Shown here piece by piece: positions 43,925-52,995 of a DNA stretch of 64,000 nt. The position numbers were made by a program, and so were the translations under genes. The notes below the pieces were generated by a model, which was not told the DNA's origin, searched no databases, and saw only the letters and a list, made by a program, of their open reading frames with translations. The first letter of the stretch is position 1. Each line of letters begins with the position of its first letter. Source of the stretch: Flavobacterium sp. CYK-55 (lineage in GTDB: Bacteria > Bacteroidota > Bacteroidia > Flavobacteriales > Flavobacteriaceae); assembly GCF_018413465.1 (NCBI RefSeq), contig NZ_JAHCDK010000006.1, forward strand, positions 1-64,000. Reading direction: 5' to 3'.

Positions 43925-43958
43925 TTTGTTTAACAAATTTATAAAAATATTAAACAAA
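43925..43958. promoter_or_regulatory. putative operator: TTTGTTTAA-N16-TTAAACAAA (tetR operon)
   Basis: Same perfect inverted repeat as at 20272-20305: 9-mer halves, 16-nt spacer, and extended identity outside the halves. A TAAATTTG -7 element for tetR on the minus strand (43934-43941) lies inside it, so binding would block the promoter. A further copy of GTTTAACTTTTTAT, present beside the left half at 20275-20288, is at 43967-43980. Confidence 0.7.
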
Positions 43959-44007
43959 TAATACAGGTTTAACTTTTTATATTTCGCTGCGCCTGCACAT
44001 ATTTTTT

Positions 44008-44015
44008 TACTTTTG
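44008..44015 (+). promoter_or_regulatory. promoter -7 element (TACTTTTG) of gldA
   Basis: Full match to TAnnTTTG, 17 bases before the gldA ATG. It overlaps and so argues against the GTG start at 44015. Confidence 0.5.
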
Positions 44016-44032
44016 TGCCAAATGTTTTGTGT

Positions 44033-44932
44033 ATGTCTATTGAAGTTCAGTTGGTGAGTAAAAGTTACGGAAGTCAAAAGGCTTTAGACGAAGTAACTTT
44101 CTCGGTTCAAAAAGGTGAAATTGTTGGTTTTTTGGGCCCGAATGGTGCCGGAAAATCTACGCTCATGAAAATCCTGACCACGTATTTGAGCGCCGACACC
44201 GGAAGCGCAAGTGTCAACGGCTATGATGTGAACACACAAACCAAAGACGTACAAAAATCAATTGGCTATTTACCGGAACACAACCCTTTGTATACCGATT
44301 TGTATGTGCGCGAATATTTGGCTTTTAATGCCGATGTGTATGGCGTGGCCAAAAGCCGCATTGATGAAGTGATTCAACTTACCGGACTGAGCCAAGAAAG
44401 CCACAAAAAAATAGGACAACTTTCAAAAGGTTATCGCCAGCGCGTGGGGCTTGCCAATGCTCTTTTGCACGATCCGGAAGTTTTGATTCTTGATGAACCC
44501 ACTACCGGACTTGACCCAAACCAATTGGTTGAAATTCGTGAGGTAATTAAAAACGTGGGTAAAAACAAAACCGTTTTCTTGTCAACGCACATCATGCAAG
44601 AAGTAGAGGCAATTTGCGACCGCGTGATTATTATTGACCAAGGCAAGATTGTCACTGATAAAAAACTGGAAGCTGCCGTTAAAACACTAGAAGAACAAAT
44701 CATTGAAGTTGAATTTGACCAAGCTATTTCAGCAGAAATTTTGAATGCATTGGCCTATTTAACGGCCAGCCAAAACCTACAAGGTAACCTTTGGGAATTA
44801 CATTTTAATGCTGATGTTGATTGTCGTCCTGCGGTGTTTGATTTGGCGCAAAACAACGGCCTGAAAACACTACAGCTCAATTTGAAGAGCAAAAATCTCG
44901 AAACACTTTTTAGAGAAGTGACCAAGAAATAA
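44033..44932 (+). CDS. gldA: gliding motility ABC transporter ATP-binding protein GldA
   Basis: 299 aa from the ATG at 44033. Walker A GFLGPNGAGKSTLMKIL, signature LSKGYRQRVGLANAL, Walker B VLILDEPTTGLDPNQ and the switch His in LSTHIMQEVEAI. Full-length match to GldA, the ATPase of the GldAFG transporter needed for gliding in Flavobacterium johnsoniae. The membrane partners GldF/GldG are not here, as is usual. Divergent from tetR. Confidence 0.88.
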   Translation: MSIEVQLVSKSYGSQKALDEVTFSVQKGEIVGFLGPNGAGKSTLMKILTTYLSADTGSASVNGYDVNTQTKDVQKSIGYLPEHNPLYTDLYVREYLAFNADVYGVAKSRIDEVIQLTGLSQESHKKIGQLSKGYRQRVGLANALLHDPEVLILDEPTTGLDPNQLVEIREVIKNVGKNKTVFLSTHIMQEVEAICDRVIIIDQGKIVTDKKLEAAVKTLEEQIIEVEFDQAISAEILNALAYLTASQNLQGNLWELHFNADVDCRPAVFDLAQNNGLKTLQLNLKSKNLETLFREVTKK

Positions 44933-44966
44933 AATTCAGATGATTTGTCTAGGCCCACGGCTTTGC

Positions 44967-45036
44967 AGCCCGGATGGCAGCGGCTATCCTCACGCGACAG
45001 CGGGAGATAATAGCGAACAGCCGGAATTGCTGCCCC
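44967..45036 (+). repeat. class I GC-rich intergenic repeat, copy 3
   Basis: CAGCCCGGATGGCAGCGGC ... TAGCGAACAGCCGGAATTGC. Shares ends with 18663-18741 but has a shorter middle. Lies between the convergent gldA and head-GIN genes, where no other terminator is visible. Confidence 0.75.
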
Positions 45037-45040
45037 AAAA

Positions 45041-45787
45041 TTATTTGTAGATAAAATCGCCGCGGTAATATTCGTGCACATCGGCCACTGGCGGACGCGA
45101 ATAACAAAGCACATCGCCCACATTGTAAATACCACCATGAATTTCGTCCACAGGATGTACATGCATATCATTGCTGCCGCGGTGGTATAATTGAACCACA
45201 TTGGCTAATAAATTTTCGGCGTGTAAAACGCCTCCGTTTTCGTAAAAATTCGACTCGAGTTTATGGGTATGTCCGCTCAGATAAAATCGGCCCACATCAT
45301 TGTTTTCAACAAAAACTGATTCGTTGTTGAGCGCTAAAATAACATCACCGGTTCCGGTTCCTGAAAATCCGTCGTAGGCATCCATTAATGTTAGGTGCAA
45401 ATTGGGGTAAGTCAGCACGCCGTTAGAACGGATTTCTTGTTCTGTCTTTGAATATATATCGGTAATATTGGGCGCCGTGATGTATACAACTGTCTGTCCA
45501 AACTCGCGCGTCCAATTGCATTCGGTGTTGTCTGAAAGTTTGAGCAAATTGCCTGATTGTGTAACCTCGATATCGTTGATTAGGTTTTCACCGGTGCGCA
45601 CCTCAACACGGTATTCATCGCCTTGGGTAATGACTACACCGATGCGTTTGCTGACAACGATTTTGGTAAACGACAAGCCTTCATATACTTTGGAAGTGAG
45701 CGCACCACTGGGTTTGATGCAGTCATAAGGTTTTTCGCAACCTGCAAATAAACTGATGATCAAAAGTAAAATGACTGTTTTTTTCAT
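45041..45787 (-). CDS. head GIN domain (DUF2807) lipoprotein
   Basis: 248 aa. Lipoprotein signal LLIISLFAGC (Cys17). DUF2807 beta-helix signs: FTKIVVSKRIGVVITQGDEY, LLKLSDNT, VVYITAPNITDIYSKTEQEI, FSGTGTGDVIL. The family is thought to be part of surface adhesin-like proteins; no function is established. Outer-membrane or periplasmic. Starts 3 bases after the acyloxyacyl hydrolase-like gene. Confidence 0.8.
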   Translation of the reverse strand: MKKTVILLLIISLFAGCEKPYDCIKPSGALTSKVYEGLSFTKIVVSKRIGVVITQGDEYRVEVRTGENLINDIEVTQSGNLLKLSDNTECNWTREFGQTVVYITAPNITDIYSKTEQEIRSNGVLTYPNLHLTLMDAYDGFSGTGTGDVILALNNESVFVENNDVGRFYLSGHTHKLESNFYENGGVLHAENLLANVVQLYHRGSNDMHVHPVDEIHGGIYNVGDVLCYSRPPVADVHEYYRGDFIYK

Positions 45788-45790
45788 ACG

Positions 45791-46882
45791 TTATAATCTT
45801 ACACCAACGCCATATTCAATGGCCTCAGCCAAAAATCCGTGGGTTTTTACGGCCACTCCGGTAAAGAGTTTGGGCGTCCAGTAATACTTAAACCCGAGTC
45901 GATCATAGTAGGGTTTGTCTAACTTAAATGGGCGATAAAAATAAAAGCCTACTTGCGTTTCTATTGATAATTTATGGATAAACAATTCATGTCCGACAAA
46001 TAAACCCGCACGACGGTAATCGGTATCTGCATCAACATGTTCATACGCATAAGCAATAGAGCGATATTTGATATATTCTTTGATAGAATGCGTTGCAAAA
46101 AAGTCAAGCCCAAATTGCAGCGCACTTTTGCGATTGAAGCGTTTGTCGGCATAAATACCCACGTGATAAAACGGTTTTTGTCCGCTGCCGATGACTTGGC
46201 TTTCGTTGAAACCGTATCTGAAAACGGCATTGAATTTTATCGGTTCTGAAAATTGCTTCATCGGAACCACGCTGTCGCGACGAGCCGAAGCCTTAGAGTC
46301 AAAATCGTAGTTCAATCCTAAATTTAAACCATAAGTATTGATGCCGCTGTTGGGCGATTGGGTTCGACCGTTGGAATAATGGGTAAAAAACAAACCTACT
46401 TCAAAGCCCAAACCACCAATGATTCTGTTTTTTTTATAACCGAGCATAAAGTTGGTATTGCCCATATATTTTGAGCCAAAAGCGCGGTTTTTGCTGTTGG
46501 TATATTTGTCGTACGGATGCGTAGTCATGGCAATACCCTGACCGACCAAAAGCGTTAAATGCCTATTGAGAAAATAAAATTTGTAGTTGGCTCCGAGTGC
46601 GTAATTTTTGCCTAAGATTTCATTTTTAAAATCTTGATACAAAAAATAAAAGCCATAATCCGGAAAATTATAAGCCGTCTGCCATTCTTCACTGCCATGC
46701 GTTTGATGTGCATAATTAACCATTACGCCTTCAGGATGCCCAGTGATTAATTGATACAACTCAGGAGAATGCGGCAGAATATTTCCGCGCAAAAAATGCA
46801 CTTCTACGGTTTGTGAATCGTTGCTTTTTTGGGCCGAAACCAGAAAACCCAACAGCAAAAAAGGCAAAAGATTAATCCGCAT
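45791..46882 (-). CDS. acyloxyacyl hydrolase-family (PagL-like) outer-membrane protein
   Basis: 363 aa from the ATG at 46882, with signal peptide ending LVSAQ. Beta-barrel character with alternating aromatic strands (YGFYFLYQDFKNEILG, YKFYFLNRHLTLLVGQ) and the catalytic-type HYSNG (FFTHYSNGRTQSPNSGI) of lipid A 3-O-deacylases. Likely acts on lipid A in the outer membrane. A TATATTTG -7 element is at 46900-46907. Confidence 0.75.
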   Translation of the reverse strand: MRINLLPFLLLGFLVSAQKSNDSQTVEVHFLRGNILPHSPELYQLITGHPEGVMVNYAHQTHGSEEWQTAYNFPDYGFYFLYQDFKNEILGKNYALGANYKFYFLNRHLTLLVGQGIAMTTHPYDKYTNSKNRAFGSKYMGNTNFMLGYKKNRIIGGLGFEVGLFFTHYSNGRTQSPNSGINTYGLNLGLNYDFDSKASARRDSVVPMKQFSEPIKFNAVFRYGFNESQVIGSGQKPFYHVGIYADKRFNRKSALQFGLDFFATHSIKEYIKYRSIAYAYEHVDADTDYRRAGLFVGHELFIHKLSIETQVGFYFYRPFKLDKPYYDRLGFKYYWTPKLFTGVAVKTHGFLAEAIEYGVGVRL

Positions 46883-46899
46883 TTTTATTCTTAAAGCGG

Positions 46900-46907
46900 C
46901 AAATATA
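46900..46907 (-). promoter_or_regulatory. promoter -7 element (TATATTTG) of the PagL-like gene
   Basis: Full match to TAnnTTTG 17 bases before the ATG. It lies just before the 3' end of metF and supports the shorter start. Confidence 0.45.
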
Positions 46908-46916
46908 TCCAATATT

Positions 46917-47873
46917 TTAAAACACCTCTTTGGCAATCGCCTTAATGTTATCTGCTTTACCCATAGAATAATAATGCAACACCGGAACTCCTGCTGTCAG
47001 CAATTCTTTACTCTGCGCAATACACCATTCAATTCCGATTTGTTTGACGGCTTCATTGTCTTTGGCGCGCACCACTTCCATAATCAAGGTATCGGGCAAT
47101 TCTATACTAAAACGATGCGGAATCAAGTTCAACTGCTTTTTGGTGGCGATTGGTTTGAGCCCCGGAATAATAGGCACTTCAATTCCGGCCTTGCGGCATT
47201 TATCGACAAAATCAAAAAACTTCTGGTTGTCATAAAACATCTGCGTAATGATGTAATCAGCACCGTTTTTAATCTTTTGTTTCAAAAAGTGAATGTCTGA
47301 ATCTAAACTCGGGGCTTCCATATGTTTCTCCGGATAACCTGCCACACCAATGCAAAAATTGGTTTTGGCTGTATTTTTCAAATCCTCATCCAAATAAATC
47401 CCTTGGTTCAAATTGCTGATTTGCTCTACCAATTCCGAGGCGTAATTGTTCCCGTCTTTCTCGGGTTTGAAATAAGTTTCGGTTTTGAGTGCATCGCCGC
47501 GCAAGGCTACTACATTGTCAATGCCCAAAAAGTCTAAATCAATCAGCAAGTTCTCGGTGTCTTCTTTGGTAAAACCACCACACAACACATGCGGAATCGC
47601 ATCAACGTTGTACTTGCCTTGAATCGCAGCGCAAATCCCCACCGTTCCCGGGCGCTTCTTAACGATTTTCTTTTGCAACAAACCGTTGTCTAATTCCTTA
47701 AACTCATATTCCTCGCGGTGATATGTCACATCAATAAACGGCGGTTTGAATTCCATCAGCGGATCAATTCCGTCAAAAATAGACTGAATATTTTGGCCTT
47801 TGAGCGGCGGTAAAATCTCAAACGAAAACAGCGGTTTTCCTTGTGCTTGTTCAATATGTTGGGTAACTTTCAT
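46917..47873 (-). CDS. metF: methylenetetrahydrofolate reductase
   Basis: 318 aa from the ATG at 47873 (MKVTQHIEQAQ); a longer frame to 48026 reads through an intergenic repeat. FAD-dependent; makes 5-methyl-THF for methionine synthase. Seen: PLFSFEILPPLKG, IDVTYHREE, NVVALRGDALK and ADYIITQMFYDNQKFFDF. Follows the metH part genes in the same direction after a 125-base gap with a repeat. Confidence 0.95.
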   Translation of the reverse strand: MKVTQHIEQAQGKPLFSFEILPPLKGQNIQSIFDGIDPLMEFKPPFIDVTYHREEYEFKELDNGLLQKKIVKKRPGTVGICAAIQGKYNVDAIPHVLCGGFTKEDTENLLIDLDFLGIDNVVALRGDALKTETYFKPEKDGNNYASELVEQISNLNQGIYLDEDLKNTAKTNFCIGVAGYPEKHMEAPSLDSDIHFLKQKIKNGADYIITQMFYDNQKFFDFVDKCRKAGIEVPIIPGLKPIATKKQLNLIPHRFSIELPDTLIMEVVRAKDNEAVKQIGIEWCIAQSKELLTAGVPVLHYYSMGKADNIKAIAKEVF

Positions 47874-47892
47874 AATCTGTTTTTTATTTTTT

Positions 47893-47991
47893 TGGGCGAG
47901 CCGGCGGTGGCAAGCTCCGTTTTTTTTATTCGTGTTATAGTCCGCCGTCAGGCTTTCGGCTGCACGCGGTGCTTGCCTATATCCTTCTCGC
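47893..47991 (-). repeat. class II GC-rich intergenic repeat, copy 4 (divergent)
   Basis: On the minus strand it reads GAAGGATATAGGCAAGC ... AGCCTGACGGCGG ... GCTTGCCACCGCCGGCTCGCCC. It lies between metH and metF, and sequence drift made the metF reading frame extend through it. Confidence 0.6.
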
Positions 47992-47998
47992 AGCCTCA

Positions 47999-50656
47999 CT
48001 AATCCGCTATATTCGGCGCCAACCATTTGTGCGCAACTTCAACCGTAACACCGCGACGCGCAGCATAATCTTCAACTTGGTCTTCTTTGATTTTTCCCAA
48101 ACCAAAATATTTACTCTCCGGATGCGCCAAATAATATCCCGAAACCGAAGCCGCCGGCCACATCGCCATACTTTCGGTCAAGGTTACGCCAATGCGTTCT
48201 TCAACTTGTAAAAGCTTCCAAATGGTGGGTTTCTCTAAATGGTCAGGACAAGCCGGATAGCCCGGTGCCGGTCGAATTCCTTTGTATTCTTCGGCAATCA
48301 AAGCATTGTTGTCTAATTGTTCATCGCTGGCATAACCCCAGATTTCTTTGCGTACTTTTAAATGCAAATATTCTGCAAAGGCTTCGGCCAAACGGTCGGC
48401 CAAGGCTTTGGTCATAATTGCATGATAATCGTCTAAGGCTTTTTCAAATTCGGCGGCTTTTTCATCGACGCCAAATCCGGTCGTCACACAAAAACAGCCG
48501 ATGTAATCTTGAATTCCTGATGCTTGCGGCGCAATAAAATCAGCCAATGCAATATTAGGCGCGCCTGCGGTTTTTTTTGATTGCTGACGCAGGGTTAAAA
48601 ATGTCACCGCTTGACCGTTGTACTCTAGTTGAATATCATCATCGTTTACCGTATTTGCCGGAAAAATACCGACCAAGCCTTTGGCCGTGAACCCATTTTC
48701 AGCAACGATTTGCTGCAACATTTTTTGGGCATCGTCAAACAAATGTTTTGCTTGTTCACCCACAACTTCATCTTGGAGAATTGCCGGATATTTCCCGAAC
48801 AACTGCCACGAATGAAAAAACGGCGTCCAATCAATAAACGGCACCAAATCGGCCAAGGCAACATTGACTTCTTGTACACCCGTAAAATGAGGTTTGGCCG
48901 GTTGATATGCTGTCCAATCTAATTGCAATTTGTTGGCACGAGCATCGGCAAGACGCAAGTATTCTTTTTCGCGACTGCGGTTCAAATAACCATCGCGCAA
49001 TTGGTCATATTCTTGGCGAATTTGTACCGCATAGTTTTCTTTATTTTCAGGCTGCAACAAATTGCTGGCTACGGTTACCGCACGTGAAGCATCGTTTACG
49101 TGGACAACACTTCCAGTATATTCAGGCGCAATTTTAACGGCTGTATGTGCGCGCGAAGTGGTGGCACCACCAATCATAATCGGGATGGAAATGTTCAAGC
49201 GTTCCATTTCTTTGGCCAGGTATACCATTTCGTCCAAAGACGGCGTAATCAAACCGCTGAGTCCTATGATGTCTACTTGCTCATCTACCGCAGCTTGGAT
49301 GATTTTTTCAGGCGGCACCATCACACCCAAATCAATGATTTCAAAGTTATTACATGCCAAAACCACAGATACAATATTTTTCCCGATGTCATGTACATCA
49401 CCTTTTACGGTGGCCATCAAAACCTTGCCAGCACTCGAGGAATGACCATCTTTTGAAGCTTCAATAAACGGCAATAAATACGCAACGGCTTTTTTCATCA
49501 CACGTGCCGATTTCACTACTTGTGGTAAGAACATTTTTCCGGAGCCAAACAAATCGCCTACCACATTCATTCCGCTCATGAGATGTTGCTCAATGACTTG
49601 AATGGGTTTGTCTACCAGCAAACGGGCTTCTTCAACATCGGCTTCAATAAATTCGTCCAAACCTTTGACCAAAGCATGGGTCAGTCGCTCTTGCAACGAA
49701 TTATTTCGCCATTCTTGCACCGCTTTTTCACTGGTTTTGGTATCCGATTTTAAGTTTTCGGCATAAGACAATAAGCGTTCTGTGGCATCATCTCGACGGT
49801 CGAGCAATACATCTTCCACATAAGTAAGCAATTCTGGGTCGATTTCGTCATAAATTTCTAACATCTCCGGATTCACAATCCCCATCGTCATGCCGTGTTG
49901 AATGGCATAGTATAAAAAGGCCGAATGCATGGCTTCGCGTACTTTATCATTCCCACGAAACGAAAACGACACATTACTCACACCTCCCGACACATGGGCA
50001 TAGGGCAAGTTTTCACGAATCCATTTTGTCGCCAAAAAGAAATCTACGGCATTGCGGCGGTGCTCTTCCATACCGGTAGCCACCGGAAAAATATTCGGGT
50101 CAAAAATGATGTCTTGCGCAGCAAAACCCACTTTTTGAACTAAGATATCATAACTGCGTTGGCAAATTTCAATTCTTCTCTCGTAAGTATCGGCCTGACC
50201 TAGTTCATCAAAGGCCATGACAATCACAGCCGCTCCATAGCGTTTAATCAATTTGGCATGATGTATAAAAATTTCTTCTCCTTCTTTTAAGGAAATAGAA
50301 TTCACAACGCCTTTTCCTTGAATGACTTTGAGTCCGGCTTCGATGATTTCCCATTTAGAACTGTCAATCATCACCGGGACGCGGGCAATATCGGGCTCGG
50401 CGGCAATTAAATTGAGAAACTTGGTCATGGCTTCTGCCCCATCGAGCATACCTTCGTCCATATTCACGTCGATGATTTGCGCACCACCTTCAACTTGTGC
50501 GCGGGCAATCTCAACAGCGGCTTGGTAATTTCCTTCTTTGATGAGGCGCAAAAACTTACGCGAGCCGGTAACGTTGGTGCGTTCGCCTACGTTGATGAAA
50601 TTAGATTCTGGAGTGACGATTAAAGGTTCGAGACCTGATAATTGTAAGTATTTCAC
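47999..50656 (-). CDS. metH: methionine synthase, cobalamin-dependent, C-terminal modules
   Basis: 885 aa. Pterin-binding domain ([51 protein letters not shown]), B12-binding domain ([20 protein letters not shown] with the DxHxxG His, [27 protein letters not shown]) and the C-terminal SAM activation domain ([35 protein letters not shown]). The homocysteine/zinc module is on a separate gene (50738-51718), as in other Bacteroidota. The two must act together to methylate homocysteine. Confidence 0.95.
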   Translation of the reverse strand: MKYLQLSGLEPLIVTPESNFINVGERTNVTGSRKFLRLIKEGNYQAAVEIARAQVEGGAQIIDVNMDEGMLDGAEAMTKFLNLIAAEPDIARVPVMIDSSKWEIIEAGLKVIQGKGVVNSISLKEGEEIFIHHAKLIKRYGAAVIVMAFDELGQADTYERRIEICQRSYDILVQKVGFAAQDIIFDPNIFPVATGMEEHRRNAVDFFLATKWIRENLPYAHVSGGVSNVSFSFRGNDKVREAMHSAFLYYAIQHGMTMGIVNPEMLEIYDEIDPELLTYVEDVLLDRRDDATERLLSYAENLKSDTKTSEKAVQEWRNNSLQERLTHALVKGLDEFIEADVEEARLLVDKPIQVIEQHLMSGMNVVGDLFGSGKMFLPQVVKSARVMKKAVAYLLPFIEASKDGHSSSAGKVLMATVKGDVHDIGKNIVSVVLACNNFEIIDLGVMVPPEKIIQAAVDEQVDIIGLSGLITPSLDEMVYLAKEMERLNISIPIMIGGATTSRAHTAVKIAPEYTGSVVHVNDASRAVTVASNLLQPENKENYAVQIRQEYDQLRDGYLNRSREKEYLRLADARANKLQLDWTAYQPAKPHFTGVQEVNVALADLVPFIDWTPFFHSWQLFGKYPAILQDEVVGEQAKHLFDDAQKMLQQIVAENGFTAKGLVGIFPANTVNDDDIQLEYNGQAVTFLTLRQQSKKTAGAPNIALADFIAPQASGIQDYIGCFCVTTGFGVDEKAAEFEKALDDYHAIMTKALADRLAEAFAEYLHLKVRKEIWGYASDEQLDNNALIAEEYKGIRPAPGYPACPDHLEKPTIWKLLQVEERIGVTLTESMAMWPAASVSGYYLAHPESKYFGLGKIKEDQVEDYAARRGVTVEVAHKWLAPNIAD

Positions 50657-50675
50657 TTTGTTTTTTTTTATTTTA

Positions 50676-50725
50676 AACCTACAAGGTTTTAAAAACCTTG
50701 CAGGAAATTTTAAAAACCTTGCAGG
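50676..50725. repeat. inverted repeat cluster CCTACAAGG / CCTTGCAGG
   Basis: AACCTACAAGGTTTT, AAAAACCTTGCAGG and AAAAACCTTGCAGGTT follow one another between the two metH genes; first and second, and first and third, can pair. This CCTGCAAGG-type palindrome is, from memory, common in Flavobacterium intergenic DNA. No gene in 50657-50737. Confidence 0.65.
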
Positions 50726-50737
50726 TTGATTTGAGGG

Positions 50738-51718
50738 CTATATTTTCCTTGGCTTAAATTCCGCAGCTACTTCGGCAATGGCACGAATATGCTCTGGCGT
50801 GGTGCCGCAACAACCGCCGATGATGTTCACTAAATTTTCTTTTAAATACTCCCGAATCAAACCTTGCATTTCTTCAGCTGTTTGGTCGTACTGTCCAAAC
50901 GCATTGGGCAAGCCGGCATTCGGGTGCGCCGAAATATTGAGTTGGGTACGTTGCCCTAATCGTTTTAAATACGGCTTTAATTGGTCAGCACCTAACGCGC
51001 AATTGAAGCCCACACTCAAAAGGGGAATATGCGCAATGGAGATCAAAAAGGCTTCAACGGTTTGCCCGGACAACGTACGCCCTGAAGCATCGGTAATAGT
51101 TCCTGAAACCATCACCGGAATATCCGATTGGCGTTTTTCTTTAACTTCTTCAATAGCAAATAAAGCCGCTTTGGCATTGAGTGTGTCAAAGATGGTTTCA
51201 ACCAGTAGCAAATCAGCTCCGCCATCCATCAAGGCTTCTACTTGTTGACGATAGGCGATTTTTAAATCGTCAAACGTTACCGCACGAAAGCCCGGATCAT
51301 TCACATCCGGACTCATACTAGCCGTGCGGTTGGTTGGTCCGATAGAACCTGCTACAAAACGCGGTTTATCGGTAAACTCGTCAGCCACTTCACGGGCAAT
51401 TTTGGCGGATTGATAATTGAGCTCATAGACTAAATCTTCCATGTGGTAATCAGCCATTCCGATGGTAGTTCCTGAGAATGTATTGGTTTCAACTATATCA
51501 GCTCCGGCTAGAAAGTAAGCGCGATGCACGGTTTTGACCGCTTCGGGCTGGGTGATGGAAAGTAAGTCGTTGTTTCCTTTTAAAGGATGTGGAAAATCTT
51601 TAAACCGCTGTCCGCGAAAATCGGCTTCCTCAAACCGATGGCGCTGCAACATGGTTCCCATGGCACCGTCGAGCACGAGGATTCGCTGTTTAAGAATTTC
51701 ATTGATGTTGATGGACAT
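50738..51718 (-). CDS. methionine synthase, homocysteine-binding N-terminal module
   Basis: 326 aa from the ATG at 51718; the frame extends into the riboswitch region and the upper start is rejected. Homocysteine S-methyltransferase fold: [77 protein letters not shown] (Cys ligand) and [16 protein letters not shown] (zinc CC). Encodes the part missing from the 885-aa protein. Controlled by the SAM riboswitch immediately upstream. Confidence 0.93.
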   Translation of the reverse strand: MSININEILKQRILVLDGAMGTMLQRHRFEEADFRGQRFKDFPHPLKGNNDLLSITQPEAVKTVHRAYFLAGADIVETNTFSGTTIGMADYHMEDLVYELNYQSAKIAREVADEFTDKPRFVAGSIGPTNRTASMSPDVNDPGFRAVTFDDLKIAYRQQVEALMDGGADLLLVETIFDTLNAKAALFAIEEVKEKRQSDIPVMVSGTITDASGRTLSGQTVEAFLISIAHIPLLSVGFNCALGADQLKPYLKRLGQRTQLNISAHPNAGLPNAFGQYDQTAEEMQGLIREYLKENLVNIIGGCCGTTPEHIRAIAEVAAEFKPRKI

Positions 51719-51719
51719 A

Positions 51720-51872
51720 CTGATAACGTGTAAATATGTGTTATCAGGAAAGAGAGGACTTCTCAAGAGTTATCTGTTCTTGTCAGGACAAGATAGAATG
51801 TAGCACCTTTCTCATGTGATGAGAGGTTGCTAAGCGTTCACAGGGTCTATTCCCTCCCGCTTTCGTGATAAC
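51720..51872 (-). promoter_or_regulatory. SAM-I riboswitch of metH
   Basis: Aptamer 51769-51872 on the minus strand: P1 GTTATC / GATAAC, then GGGAGGGAATAGACCCTGTG, CTTAGCAACC and AAGGTGCTACATTC, the conserved core of class SAM-I. The downstream part is a hairpin CTGATAAC ... GTTATCAG (51720-51747) ending one base before the ATG. Its arms repeat the P1 6-mer, so P1 and this hairpin can exchange partners. No T-run follows, so control of translation is likelier than termination. Binds SAM and lowers metH expression. Confidence 0.92.
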
Positions 51873-51979
51873 GACACTATGTTAATGAACGCTGCAAAGT
51901 ACGCGCATGCTTTTGTTTTTTGCAACTCTTTTTTAAAAAAAATTACGCCAACGTTGTAGTTAAGATTATGAATAAAAAA

Positions 51980-52003
51980 AAGCCTCCGAAAAATCAGAGG
52001 CTT
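51980..52003 (-). terminator. terminator of the 291-aa T9SS protein gene
   Basis: Stem AAGCCTC / GAGGCTT with a 10-nt loop, 22 bases downstream of the stop codon. Confidence 0.7.
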
Positions 52004-52024
52004 CTTGAATGAGCAAAACTCAAA

Positions 52025-52900
52025 TTATTTTTTGATGATTTTGGTAGTTCCGGTTCCTTCAATTGAGACAATCTTCAAGAAGTAAACACCGTTGTTTAAG
52101 TCTGAAATGTTCATTCGATCTAACATTTCGCTTGTTTGTTTTACAACACGACCATTCATATCAGTAACTTCAATTGAGTTTACTATTACATTATTGTTGT
52201 TGGCAATTTCTAAGATATCAGATGTTGGGTTGGGATAAGCCACAAAATTCTCTTGAAAAAAATCATCTGTGCTCAAAGTTCGATTGATGGTTAAAGCGTC
52301 AATTCCAACAGCATTTCCGTTGGTTCCGCCAGAGCCTCCGTTGGTTACATAATACCTAAAGGCAAGTTTGCAATCAGTCTCAGACGGTAAACCCGCAACA
52401 GTATATGTAAACTCGGTCCACGTGGTTGGATAAACTGACGGTTGAAGATTAGGATTAATTGACAAAACCAAATTAGTAAAACTGCCTAGATCAGCACTTC
52501 CGGTTGATGGTGTAATCGAACTGTTTCCTTGTGTACTTATACGAACTTCTAATCGATCAGGAATAGTACTAAAGTTTGCCCCAACTCTAGAATAAAATTT
52601 AATGACATCGCCATTTTTTAAACTAACCATAGGGGTAATAAGCCAGTTACTGATGGTTCCGGACATGCCCATAGCCACGCTATTAAAATTGACCGAGGTA
52701 AAAGAAGTTGAACCGCCATTAAATCCCCCATTAAACAAAGTATTCCCGCCTTGTGCCCAATTTGAAATACCTACCGGTTCACTTTGGTTGGTCTTGGTCC
52801 AAGTAGTGGGAAAAACATCAAAATTCTCGGTAAAAATAGTTTGCGCCTGAACACCGATGATCGCTATCATTACCATACTGAGTGATAAATATCTTTTCAT
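52025..52900 (-). CDS. T9SS-secreted protein with choice-of-anchor/jelly-roll domain (1)
   Basis: 291 aa from the ATG at 52900. Signal peptide ends IIGVQAQ. Domain TIFTENFDVFPTTWTKTNQS ... WLITPMVSLKNGDVIKFYSR is of the cleaved-adhesin / choice-of-anchor J type. The C-terminal 75 residues (VAYPNPTSDILEIANN, VTDMNGRVVKQ, GVYFLKIVSIEG, then basic KIIKK) are a T9SS type A sorting domain. Extracellular; target unknown. Next to a similar protein. Confidence 0.88.
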   Translation of the reverse strand: MKRYLSLSMVMIAIIGVQAQTIFTENFDVFPTTWTKTNQSEPVGISNWAQGGNTLFNGGFNGGSTSFTSVNFNSVAMGMSGTISNWLITPMVSLKNGDVIKFYSRVGANFSTIPDRLEVRISTQGNSSITPSTGSADLGSFTNLVLSINPNLQPSVYPTTWTEFTYTVAGLPSETDCKLAFRYYVTNGGSGGTNGNAVGIDALTINRTLSTDDFFQENFVAYPNPTSDILEIANNNNVIVNSIEVTDMNGRVVKQTSEMLDRMNISDLNNGVYFLKIVSIEGTGTTKIIKK

Positions 52901-52955
52901 GATTTTTGATTTACTAAACAAAAAAGTCACAATTCATCTTTATTAAAATAAAAAA

Positions 52956-52973
52956 CCCGCTCATAAAAGCGGG
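52956..52973 (-). terminator. terminator of the 267-aa T9SS protein gene
   Basis: Stem CCCGCT / AGCGGG flanked by A-rich sequence, 22 bases after the stop. Confidence 0.7.
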
Positions 52974-52995
52974 CTTATATTTGTTTCTAAAAAAA

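Noticed and set aside
43916..44077. N-terminal extension of the TetR protein
   Set aside because: Overlaps the operator and the gldA start, and the encoded stretch is not family-like.
47874..48026. N-terminal extension of metF
   Set aside because: It reads through a class II repeat and the metH 3' end; the metF family starts at 47873.
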